Source: Phycisphaerales bacterium UBA3158 (GTDB taxonomy: Bacteria; Planctomycetota; Phycisphaerae; Phycisphaerales; SM1A02). Taken from it: a DNA stretch of 50,912 bases. The stretch spans positions 1 through 50,912 of the forward strand of contig DEYM01000086.1 in NCBI GenBank assembly GCA_002364555.1, written 5' to 3'. The notes under the pieces were generated by a model. That model searched no databases, was not told the DNA's origin, and was given only the letters and a program-made list of their open reading frames with translations. Positions 1 to 7,616 of this stretch are shown one piece after another; the first letter of the stretch is position 1, and every line of letters starts with the position of its first letter. A program made the translations under genes and the position numbers.

Positions 1-1
1 C

Positions 2-733
2 GTCCAGCCCGATGGACTGGCCACGCTGGCTCAGCTGCCGGTTCCAGCGGGGAGTTGGCGAGTATCGGGCCGCACTGGCCAGATCATGCTTGTCCGGCAT
101 GGTGACGAGCTCGAGGTGAGTCCGATCGATCCTCTTGATGGCAGCCAGTCCTCCTGGGAGGTACTCCCGGAGGGATCCGTTCTGGGAATCAGCACATGGT
201 CCTTGATGGTGTCGCTTCTGCTAACGGGCCTGGTTCTCATCATTCTTCTCAGAGGGGGTACGACAACAGAGGCCTCATGGCCGACAGGGGCGATGCCGAT
301 GGCTCCCTTTGGCCGTTTGGTTGCATTGGCTGTTGATGCGATCCCGGGGCTCATCGTGACCATGGTGTGGTTCGATGCCAAGCCGAGAATCATTCTGGAT
401 GCCTTCTCGCTTTCACTTCTTCCAAAGGAGTGGTTGATCTACGGCCTGCTTGTTCTGATCACCTGTCTTTGGACTCTTTTCTGGGAACTGGCGATTCGTT
501 CCTCCCCGGGTAAATTGTTGATGGGTGCCTACTTGGCGAATTTGGACGGCAGTCGGCCTGCAACTGGTCGGTTGATCCTGAGATCGGCCTTCAAATGTCT
601 GATGCTGCTGTTTCCAATACTCATGGTCACTGCCTTGAGGCCACCATCACTGCAGAGTCTTGGAGATCAGTTCTCTCGAATTCTTGTTCTGGAACGTGTG
701 GCTCGCAAGCCGGCTCAAGATGATCAGGAATGA
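2..733 (+). CDS. RDD family membrane protein (5' end outside window)
   Basis: The reading frame is open from the first bases of the window, so the true start lies upstream; an internal ATG at 86 is not convincing as the start. The visible part has a polar N-terminal stretch, a hydrophobic segment (around bases 190-255), then an RDD-like region: an Arg at the start of a membrane helix in the motif PFGRLVALAVD, a second helix ending near an acidic residue, and the SSPGKLLMG motif that RDD proteins carry before their last helices. RDD domains are multi-helix inner-membrane domains of mostly unknown function; some have been linked to ion transport. The 198 bases after it hold no gene, only a 6-bp-arm hairpin (CAGTGA/TCACTG, 842-859). 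Family assignment is fairly secure, function is not. Confidence 0.7.
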   Translation, partial: VQPDGLATLAQLPVPAGSWRVSGRTGQIMLVRHGDELEVSPIDPLDGSQSSWEVLPEGSVLGISTWSLMVSLLLTGLVLIILLRGGTTTEASWPTGAMPMAPFGRLVALAVDAIPGLIVTMVWFDAKPRIILDAFSLSLLPKEWLIYGLLVLITCLWTLFWELAIRSSPGKLLMGAYLANLDGSRPATGRLILRSAFKCLMLLFPILMVTALRPPSLQSLGDQFSRILVLERVARKPAQDDQE

Positions 734-930
734 GAGACATCGATTCGCTCAATGAGATTTGTGATAAAGACGCCTCTCTGGGATATCCAGAAAGGGCTTT
801 AGTCATGGAATGCACGCTCCTCCGCCGATAGAACGAAACGGCAGTGAACGGAGTCACTGTGATTTCATAACCCCAAACAGGCTCAGGATGAGCAGATCGC
901 CTATCGAGCGATCGAAAGGGGACGGCGAGC

Positions 931-3405
931 ATGGCCGATGACGCGGCTTGGAACAAGGATGTTCCGGGCGAACGTGAGAGAGAAACCCTGCTGGGTCACA
1001 GCGATCAATTCAGTGGAGGGGCACACCCCTCCTTGCTGAAACGATGGTGGCCAGCATGTCTGGTCGCTTCGGCAACAACAGTGCTTGTTGGAGCGATTGT
1101 CGTGCTCCTTGTTCAATCGTCCGATTCAACAGCTCACCAACTGGAAATGGCCTCCAAGGCTATTCAGGCGGGTGAATATGACTTGGCAGCTGCTGAACTT
1201 CGCTCCATTCGATTCGATCTGGAGGAGGTCCCAGACGAGTCCGAGCTGGCTGAATATCACATTCTGGCGGCGGATCTGATCAGAGCTCGGGAGTCCGCCA
1301 CAAGTCATTGGATACCGGCCAATGCTGAAAAAGTGGTTGCTCATCTGGGTTCGGCGTACAAATTTGGCGGTAACTTCGCCGCCAAGGACTATGAAACACT
1401 GGCTTTGGCGCATGCCTATGCAAACCAGTTGGCAGCTTCCGAAGACGCATTGAAGGGGCTGATCGCTCATTCTGAACCGATTTCGGATGACATCCATCAA
1501 GCTCAGATTCTGACTGTTCGAAGAGCTCAGGCTGGAAAGGCCGGAATCGAGTCCGGTCTGATGGCAGCTGAACGTCTGCCGTTCCTGAAGGCCTTGAGGG
1601 AAGATGTCTCCGCTACTCCGGATGATTTGATCTGGACCTCGGCCACCATCGCCAGAATTCATCTTGATGCTGGAGATCCTGCGGATGCCGCCATCGGATT
1701 GCATCGAGCCATTCGAAGACTCGAAAGCAGGGGCGGTCCAGCCTCTGCAGAACTGCTCGTCCTGCTTGGTCGTTCGAATCGTGATCAGGGGCAGCTCGAT
1801 ACGGCTCTCAGGCCACTTCAATACAGTCTTGACATAGCTAGACCCCAGGATCCTGTTCGGGCCGAGGCCATGGTCATACTTGGTGATGTGATGAGCCGTC
1901 AGGGCGATCTGGAGACGGCCAGGGGCTGGTACGAACGATCAATCAGTGACTTTCCATCATCTCCGAGTGTTCTGGCAGCGCTGGCTGGAAGAGGTCGTGT
2001 TCGAGATCTCCTGAATCAGCCGGATCTGGCCATGACGGATTTCAGAGAGGCAACAAGGCGTCTTGCTCGAGGAGATCGACATCCTGATGTCAATCTGGCA
2101 ACGATGGAAGCTGTTCTGCTGGATCGGTTTGAATCATCTCTGACTCAAGGTGAAACACTGCATGCACTGAGGCTGGCACGTCTGGCTGGCTCACTTCGTC
2201 CAGAGGATCAGCGGGGGACACGCGTGTTGACCGCCATCGCGGTCTCGGCCGGTCAGGTCGCGTCCGATCGAACGGATCGCATGGAGTCCAGAGATACCGG
2301 ATGGGATGCTGACGAATGGGATGACATCCTGGAATTGCATGCGGAAGCCGGTGGTTCGTATCTCGCTGCGGCCAATACATCCAGTCAGGATGAACTCGGC
2401 TGGTCGGATGCGATGTTCCAGGCGGGACGGCATCTGGATGCCGCGGGACGACAACGACAAGCAATCGGCGTCCTGACGGATTACGTCAATGCCGCCGACT
2501 CGAGGGATCCGCGTCGAATAGAGGCCATGTTCAGACTTGCCCAGGCATTGGAGGCCGATCTCCAATGGCAGGAGGCGGCCAACTGGTATGCCCGGATCAT
2601 CGACAATCATCCCCACAGTCTGGACGCCACGAGGTCATACGTACCCTCCGCTCGGTGTCTGTTGTCACTTGGTCAATCGACCGAGGCCCGATGTCGACTG
2701 GAATCGGTCGTCGATGGCGAGACGACCCTGATGCCGGGATCCGAGGATTATCGAGACACCCTGGTCATGCTCGGTCGACTGTCCATATCCGAAGAGGAAT
2801 ACTCCGATGCCGTGAATCGACTTCGTGAAGCGGCAGATCGATGGCCGGACCATCCGGACACCGCTCTGGTGCTCTTCGACATCGCCTCCGCACGCCGATC
2901 GCTGGCTCAACAGATCGATGGCCAGTTGAATCACGACAAGCTTGCACCCAACAGACGTCAGCAGCTGACGGCTGATCGTCTTGAAAATCTTTGGGAAGCG
3001 GCACTGACCTTCGATCAGGTCATGGAACGGCTTTCCGATGCACAGCCGCCCACGCCCGCACTCCAGCGTTGGCAGCGTGCCGCCGCCATCTCCAGATCCG
3101 ATTGCCTGCTCGAGACCGGGCGACTGAAGGAGGCCATCGTGGGATACGAGGCCGTTGCTCGGACATGGCCTGATCATGCGGCTGCCATCCACGCGCTTGT
3201 TCAGGTGGCATCCGCCTGGACGACTCTTGGTGAATTCGATCGAGCCGATTCCGCTCACAATCGCGCCTTGAAGCGACTCGGCGACATTCCAGACGAGCAG
3301 CTCGATCAATCCGAGGGATTCATGAATCGAGAGGTCTGGGAGCGATGGATGAACACCGTTCCTGTTGGAACCGATCTCTTTGCTGGAGTGCCGATAGCAG
3401 AATGA
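931..3405 (+). CDS. Membrane-anchored TPR protein heading the flagellar regulatory operon
   Basis: An 824-residue protein with a short cytoplasmic N-terminus, one hydrophobic helix at about residues 36-62, and then a long helical region made of tetratricopeptide-like repeats (recurring Ala/Gly/Tyr/Pro patterns such as AIQAGEYDLAAAEL, ARGWYERSISDFPSSP, AANWYARIIDNHPHS and EAIVGYEAVARTWPDH). It is therefore an inner-membrane protein with a large periplasmic or cytoplasmic scaffold. Its stop overlaps the ATG of the FlgN-like gene (ATGA at 3402-3405), so it is translationally coupled to a flagellar export chaperone and a flagellar two-component system. TPR proteins commonly form protein docking surfaces, so a role in flagellar assembly or placement is inferred from context alone. 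I recognise no specific family. Confidence 0.85.
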   Translation: MADDAAWNKDVPGERERETLLGHSDQFSGGAHPSLLKRWWPACLVASATTVLVGAIVVLLVQSSDSTAHQLEMASKAIQAGEYDLAAAELRSIRFDLEEVPDESELAEYHILAADLIRARESATSHWIPANAEKVVAHLGSAYKFGGNFAAKDYETLALAHAYANQLAASEDALKGLIAHSEPISDDIHQAQILTVRRAQAGKAGIESGLMAAERLPFLKALREDVSATPDDLIWTSATIARIHLDAGDPADAAIGLHRAIRRLESRGGPASAELLVLLGRSNRDQGQLDTALRPLQYSLDIARPQDPVRAEAMVILGDVMSRQGDLETARGWYERSISDFPSSPSVLAALAGRGRVRDLLNQPDLAMTDFREATRRLARGDRHPDVNLATMEAVLLDRFESSLTQGETLHALRLARLAGSLRPEDQRGTRVLTAIAVSAGQVASDRTDRMESRDTGWDADEWDDILELHAEAGGSYLAAANTSSQDELGWSDAMFQAGRHLDAAGRQRQAIGVLTDYVNAADSRDPRRIEAMFRLAQALEADLQWQEAANWYARIIDNHPHSLDATRSYVPSARCLLSLGQSTEARCRLESVVDGETTLMPGSEDYRDTLVMLGRLSISEEEYSDAVNRLREAADRWPDHPDTALVLFDIASARRSLAQQIDGQLNHDKLAPNRRQQLTADRLENLWEAALTFDQVMERLSDAQPPTPALQRWQRAAAISRSDCLLETGRLKEAIVGYEAVARTWPDHAAAIHALVQVASAWTTLGEFDRADSAHNRALKRLGDIPDEQLDQSEGFMNREVWERWMNTVPVGTDLFAGVPIAE

Positions 3406-3878
3406 CTTCTACCGGAACATCGAGGATGGACATGGATTCACTGGTGGCGGTGATGTCGAATGATCTGGAGAACCAGCGATCACTTCTGCAGAAGCTGCTT
3501 CATCTGGCCACGGCACAGAGACGACTGATCGAATCGGCCGAACATGATTCGCTTCTGGCCTTGGTTCATGAACGGCAGGCGATCGTCGAGGAACTCGTCA
3601 CGGTGAGATCGTCAGTGAACGACAATCTGGAATCACTTCGGGAACAGGCGGACAGCCTGAGTGATGAGAATCGCCAGTCGCTGCAGCGGAAGATGGACGA
3701 GACTCGTGAACTCTCGAAGCAGGTTCTGGCGATTGACACCCAGGACGTGGACAGGCTGATGGAAACCAGAAGCACTTGTCAGGAAAAGCTGGCGGGAATG
3801 ACCCATGTGATGAATGCCAGAAAAGGCTATCAGCACAGTGGACAGTCCTCTCCTCGATTTGCGGATGCGAAGGGATGA
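3402..3878 (+). CDS. flgN: FlgN-like flagellar export chaperone
   Basis: A 158-residue, almost wholly helical, charged protein with FlgN-type heptads (QKLLHLATAQRRLIESAEHDS, then a second helix beginning LVHERQAIVEEL). FlgN chaperones escort the hook-associated proteins FlgK and FlgL to the flagellar export gate and prevent early aggregation; they are cytoplasmic. The start is the ATG at 3402, which overlaps the TGA of the TPR gene; an in-frame ATG at 3345 lies inside that gene and is less likely. The gene is again coupled by ATGA to the downstream histidine kinase. Sequence identity in this family is low, so the call rests on length, helical pattern and the flagellar neighbours. Confidence 0.65.
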   Translation: MTSTGTSRMDMDSLVAVMSNDLENQRSLLQKLLHLATAQRRLIESAEHDSLLALVHERQAIVEELVTVRSSVNDNLESLREQADSLSDENRQSLQRKMDETRELSKQVLAIDTQDVDRLMETRSTCQEKLAGMTHVMNARKGYQHSGQSSPRFADAKG

Positions 3879-4831
3879 GCATGTCTCCATCATCGACATC
3901 TCAAGTGGACGACATCCCAGCCGGGAGAAATCCTGGCGCGGCCGGCATGGACATGGGGCAGCTCCAGGATCTCATGCAATCCTTCAATGTGACCGCTGAA
4001 AGACTTCATGAGACCCATGAGACGCTCTACAGCCAGGTCCAGACTCTGGAGCACGAGCTGGCCGAAGCCAACGATCAGCTTCGCCGATCACAGCAGCTTG
4101 CGGCACTCGGCGAGATGGCGGCGGGTATTGCCCACGAAATACGAAATCCACTTGGCTGCATCCAGCTCTATGCACAGATTCTGGTCGAGGATCTCGAGGA
4201 CAGGCCCGATTCGATCGATCTTTGTCGAAAGATCGGCACAGCCGTCAGAGGCATGGAGTCGATCGTCAAGGATGTGCTCCAGTTCGCCAGAGACACGTCG
4301 CTGCATTCGGAGCAGACAACCATCGGATCGCTTCTCGATCGGGTGATCGAGGACGCCCAGGGGTTGCTCGTGTCCGAGCGGGCGACTGTGACCCGTCGAG
4401 ATCTCGCTGATCAGGTCATGATCAATGCCGACTTGACGTTGATGACACAGGCCGTCGGAAACATCCTTCGCAACGCCGTCGAGTCCATGATCGACATCGA
4501 CATGGATCCCAGGGAAGTCACGCTTGAGACCAGTCTGATCCGGAAGCTGAGAGTCGATGGCGATCGCCCGTGCACCGTCTCGATATCGATAGGGGACAGG
4601 GGTTGCGGCATCCCCGAGGATCTGATGCATAGATTGTTCAATCCATTCTTCACCACGCGGGCGACGGGTACGGGACTTGGTCTCGCGATCGCACATCGGG
4701 TCATCGATGCCCATGGCGGAGACATCGTGGTCGGTTCGCGTGAAGGTGGTGGTTCGGTGTTCGAGATTCATGTTCCGGTTGAATTATCAGGTCAGGCCCT
4801 GCCTGAATCTGTTTACGCAGGGGTGCGATGA
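3875..4831 (+). CDS. Sensor histidine kinase, FlrB/FleS/AtoS type (flagellar two-component system)
   Basis: A 318-residue soluble kinase with no membrane segments. The N-terminal 80 residues include a coiled coil (ETHETLYSQVQTLEHELAEA), followed by a HisKA domain whose H-box is AGIAHEIRNPL with the phospho-acceptor His at about residue 87. The C-terminal HATPase_c domain has the N box (NILRNAVES), G1 (GDRGCGIPE), F box (LFNPFFTT) and G2 (GTGLGLAIA). It is cytoplasmic and is expected to autophosphorylate and pass phosphate to the response regulator encoded immediately downstream (ATGA overlap at 4828-4831). In many Gram-negative bacteria such a kinase-activator pair turns on middle flagellar genes through sigma-54. 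The ligand or assembly cue is unknown; the coiled coil may be the sensing or partner-binding region. Confidence 0.88.
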   Translation: MSMSPSSTSQVDDIPAGRNPGAAGMDMGQLQDLMQSFNVTAERLHETHETLYSQVQTLEHELAEANDQLRRSQQLAALGEMAAGIAHEIRNPLGCIQLYAQILVEDLEDRPDSIDLCRKIGTAVRGMESIVKDVLQFARDTSLHSEQTTIGSLLDRVIEDAQGLLVSERATVTRRDLADQVMINADLTLMTQAVGNILRNAVESMIDIDMDPREVTLETSLIRKLRVDGDRPCTVSISIGDRGCGIPEDLMHRLFNPFFTTRATGTGLGLAIAHRVIDAHGGDIVVGSREGGGSVFEIHVPVELSGQALPESVYAGVR

Positions 4832-6234
4832 TGGCGAGAATACTCGTAGTTGATGACAAGGAACTCATGCGTGACAGCGTGGGTACGATGCTTTCCAGGC
4901 GTGGTCATTCGGTGATCGCGGCAGCCAGTGCGGAGATCGCACTCGAGAGACTGGCGAGTCGTCCGGTCGATGTCGTCGTGACCGATCTGCAGATGCCCGG
5001 AATGGATGGTCTCGAACTGATGCGGACGATTCGCGAGCGTGATGAATCCGTTCCAGTGATTCTGATGACGGCGTTCGCCACAGTCGAGACGGCGGTCGGC
5101 GCCATGAAAAGCGGTGCCTGGGACTACATCACCAAGCCCTTTGGTGGTGACGAGATGCTGGCCACCATCGAACGAGCCGTGGAACACGCCAAGATCGTGC
5201 AGGAGAATCAGGTACTCAAGGTGCAGGTCGCATCAGGTGGGAACATCTCACCCTCGGGTCACGATCTGGTCGGCGGAAGCGATGCGATGAATGAGCTGAG
5301 AACCCATCTTCGTCGAGTCTCCGGCAGCCACAGTACGGTTCTCATCTGTGGAGAGTCAGGCACCGGCAAGGAAGTGGCCGCCCGTTGGATTCATGCGAAC
5401 AGTCCTCGGGCCGATCAGCCCTTTCTCGCGATCAACTGTGCTGCCTTGTCGACCAGCCTTCTGGAGTCGGAGCTCTTTGGCCATGAAAAGGGCGCGTTCA
5501 CAGGTGCGGACAAGTTGAGAAAAGGCCGTTTCGAACTGGCCGATGGAGGCACTCTGCTACTGGATGAAATCAGCGAGGTCTCTCCGGATACCCAGGCGAA
5601 GCTGCTTCGTGTCCTCCAGGAGCGATGCTTCGAGAGAGTCGGTTCCAGCGAGTCCAGGCCCGTCGATGTCCGCATCATCGCGACGACCAATCGAAACCTT
5701 TCCAACGAGATCGAGGCGAACAGATTCCGTCAGGATCTCTTCTTCAGATTGAATGTCCTTCCCTTGAACATGATGTCGCTCCGTGAGCATGTCGATGATA
5801 TTCCCGACCTGACCGAGCATTTCCTCAGAAGGGTGGCTGTTCGAGAAGGCCGGGAGCCTCGTCGTCTGTCCACCGAGGCGCTTGGCTGTCTCCAGGGCTA
5901 TTCATGGCCGGGCAATGTGCGTGAGCTTGAGAACATCTGCGAACGGGCGGCTGTTCTCGCGGAAGGGGATGTGATCACCGAATCGCTGATTTCCCCCTGG
6001 TTGTCATCAGCTCCATCCATGTCGTTGGGCGCATCGTCCATGAAGTCGACCGAGCATGTCGAGATGAACTGTCGGCCACTTGAAGAGGTGGAGCGAGAGG
6101 CCATCGTCGCCACGCTTCGCCGTTTCAACGGACATCGCCAGAGGACGGCAACTGCTCTGGGAATCGGTGTTCGCACCCTGGGGCTGAAGCTCAAGAAGTG
6201 GAAGGAGGCTCAGCTCGTATCGGCCAGTCTTTGA
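4828..6234 (+). CDS. Sigma-54-dependent response regulator, FlrC/FleR/NtrC type
   Basis: A 468-residue activator with the three NtrC-class domains in order. The receiver domain (residues 5-120) has acidic residues D9 and D10, phospho-acceptor D53 in VTDLQMPG, and the K of ITKPF. The AAA+ domain (about 150-380) has Walker A GESGTGKE (175-182), the sigma-54-contacting GAFTGA loop (222-227), Walker B GGTLLLDEIS and the SWPGNVRELEN motif. The C-terminal Fis-type helix-turn-helix contains RTATALGIGVRTLGLKLKKW. All key residues are present, so it should be a working phosphorylation-controlled activator. It follows its kinase directly and precedes flgB, before which a -24/-12-like element is visible at 6241-6256, so the rod-hook operon is its probable target. 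Confidence 0.92.
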   Translation: MMARILVVDDKELMRDSVGTMLSRRGHSVIAAASAEIALERLASRPVDVVVTDLQMPGMDGLELMRTIRERDESVPVILMTAFATVETAVGAMKSGAWDYITKPFGGDEMLATIERAVEHAKIVQENQVLKVQVASGGNISPSGHDLVGGSDAMNELRTHLRRVSGSHSTVLICGESGTGKEVAARWIHANSPRADQPFLAINCAALSTSLLESELFGHEKGAFTGADKLRKGRFELADGGTLLLDEISEVSPDTQAKLLRVLQERCFERVGSSESRPVDVRIIATTNRNLSNEIEANRFRQDLFFRLNVLPLNMMSLREHVDDIPDLTEHFLRRVAVREGREPRRLSTEALGCLQGYSWPGNVRELENICERAAVLAEGDVITESLISPWLSSAPSMSLGASSMKSTEHVEMNCRPLEEVEREAIVATLRRFNGHRQRTATALGIGVRTLGLKLKKWKEAQLVSASL

Positions 6235-6240
6235 CGATCG

Positions 6241-6256
6241 AGGCGCAGATCTTGCG
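6241..6256 (+). promoter_or_regulatory. Candidate sigma-54 (-24/-12) promoter for the flgB-flgE operon
   Basis: AGGCGCA-GATC-TTGCG has the invariant GG and GC dinucleotides separated by exactly 10 bases, plus the TTGC of the -12 element; it differs from the TGGCACG-N4-TTGCW consensus at four of twelve positions. It lies seven bases after the stop of the sigma-54 activator gene, and transcription would begin near 6267, about 60 bases before the favoured flgB ATG. The position is exactly what an FlrBC-like system would require. A single match of this quality can occur by chance. Confidence 0.4.
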
Positions 6257-6327
6257 CACATCATCCATCTGGCAACGCCCTCATGGCTTCATTGGAGCCC
6301 GGTACGGAATTCGCTGGGATACACATC

Positions 6328-6762
6328 ATGATTGATGGCTTGAACAATTCGGGGAGCCTGCCGGTGATGCAGAAGGTCGTCCAGTTCGCGGCTGGAAGGC
6401 ACTCGCTGATCGCAGACAATGTGGCGAATATCTCGACTCCGGGATTTCGTCCTCTGGATGTCTCGCTCGAGGAATTCCAGTCGACCCTTGGAAATGCCGT
6501 CGATGAGCGACGCGATAGTGGTCAGGGGCGATTTGGGGCTCTTGATGTGAACTCTACTTCGACGATCGAGTTCATGAACGACGATGTTTCGCTCCACCCG
6601 GTCCCCATGGCTGAAAACCTGATGTTTCAGGATGGAAACGACCGCAGCCTGGAGAAATTGATGCAGGGACTGGTTGAGAACTTCCTGACCTACAGAACGG
6701 CGGTCGAGCTGATGAACAATCAGTTCGACATGCTTGATACGGCAATACGAGAACGAATCTGA
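6328..6762 (+). CDS. flgB: Flagellar basal-body proximal rod protein FlgB
   Basis: About 144 residues with the flagellar rod signature near the N-terminus (HSLIADNVANISTPGFRPLDVSLEEFQ), matching the LAANIANADTPGY-type motif of FlgB, and a C-terminal amphipathic helix (YRTAVELMNNQFDMLDTAIRERI) that pairs with the N-terminal helix in the assembled rod. FlgB forms the most proximal part of the periplasmic rod and is exported by the flagellar type III apparatus without a cleaved signal. The start at 6328 gives the usual length and N-terminus; an ATG at 6283 would add 15 residues. It is the first gene of a 12-gene plus-strand flagellar cluster and is followed after 18 bases by flgC. Confidence 0.9.
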   Translation: MIDGLNNSGSLPVMQKVVQFAAGRHSLIADNVANISTPGFRPLDVSLEEFQSTLGNAVDERRDSGQGRFGALDVNSTSTIEFMNDDVSLHPVPMAENLMFQDGNDRSLEKLMQGLVENFLTYRTAVELMNNQFDMLDTAIRERI

Positions 6763-6780
6763 TCCGAATGGAGAACTGAC

Positions 6781-7188
6781 TTGCTCTTTGGCGCCCTTGA
6801 CATCTCGAGCTCTGGACTGGTCGCTCAACGTCAGAGAATGACGGCGATTGCCGGGAACCTGGCCAACATCGAGACCATTCTCGATGCGGAAGGCAACTAC
6901 GAGCCCTACCGGCGTCGCATCCCCCTGTTTTCTCCGGGAGATCCATCCAATGGCAGTGATCACGGAGTTCATCTGTCGGGAATCGCATTGGACGATGGTC
7001 CTCTTCAGATGCGCTACGAGCCGGATAGTCCCTGGGCAGATGAGCAGGGGTATGTCGGGTATCCGGACATCTCATTGGTCATCGAACAGATGAATGCCAT
7101 GGAGGCTTCCAGGGCATATGAAGCGAACATTACCGTTGCAGAGGCCACGAAGTCGATGTACAGCATTGCTCTGGAGATTCTGACCTAG
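6781..7188 (+). CDS. flgC: Flagellar basal-body rod protein FlgC
   Basis: A 135-residue rod protein that starts with TTG at 6781, giving (M)LFGALDISSSGLVAQRQRMTAIAGNLANIETI, the characteristic FlgC N-terminus. The C-terminal helix (VIEQMNAMEASRAYEANITVAEATKSMYSIALEIL) is the typical FlgC/FlgG-type end. Together with FlgB, FlgF and FlgG it builds the rod that crosses the periplasm. The usual ANTRT tract after the first helix is altered here (ETILDAEG), a small deviation. It sits between flgB and fliE as in the common flgBC-fliE order. Confidence 0.93.
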   Translation: MLFGALDISSSGLVAQRQRMTAIAGNLANIETILDAEGNYEPYRRRIPLFSPGDPSNGSDHGVHLSGIALDDGPLQMRYEPDSPWADEQGYVGYPDISLVIEQMNAMEASRAYEANITVAEATKSMYSIALEILT

Positions 7189-7211
7189 GGCGATGCCTCT
7201 GGAACCTCACC

Positions 7212-7517
7212 ATGAACGATCCACTTGGACTCATCACAGGACCGTCCGCTCCGGGAAGTCTCGCCGCTGGCAAGCTGGCAGACTCCAAGCCGGCTGGTGC
7301 GGACTTCGGGACCGTCCTGAAGGCCGAGATGGCTCAGGTCAACGAGCTCCAGGAAGCCGCTCAGGTGGCAGCCGAGGACTTCGCGGCCGGACGTCGCGAT
7401 GACATCGAGAGTGTTCTCTTTGCGGCCAGAAAAGCCGATACGGCTTTCAAGATGCTGTTGCAGGTACGAAACAAGGTTCTTGAAGCCTATGAGGAGGTCA
7501 AGCAACTGCGTATCTAG
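7212..7517 (+). CDS. fliE: Flagellar hook-basal body complex protein FliE
   Basis: 101 residues with the FliE C-terminal signature (FAARKADTAFKMLLQVRNKVLEAYEEVKQLRI), which corresponds to the conserved segment that ends near KLVQAYQEIMRM in other FliE proteins. FliE joins the membrane MS-ring (FliF) to the proximal rod (FlgB) and is an early export substrate. The N-terminal third is variable and rich in Ala, Gly and Lys, as usual. It follows flgC after 23 bases; 99 noncoding bases separate it from fliF, with no clear promoter. Confidence 0.92.
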   Translation: MNDPLGLITGPSAPGSLAAGKLADSKPAGADFGTVLKAEMAQVNELQEAAQVAAEDFAAGRRDDIESVLFAARKADTAFKMLLQVRNKVLEAYEEVKQLRI

Positions 7518-7616
7518 TTGAATGGCAAGTGATCCACTGTTGTCTATGGTCCATGGATGGACGGATGACCAGACAGTGAAGACCGTTCACTCGATCAGGC
7601 AGGATGCCGAAGATCG

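Noticed and set aside
879..894. Second sigma-54-like element ahead of the TPR gene
   Set aside because: GG and GC have the right spacing, but five or more of the other consensus positions are wrong, including the TT of TTGC.
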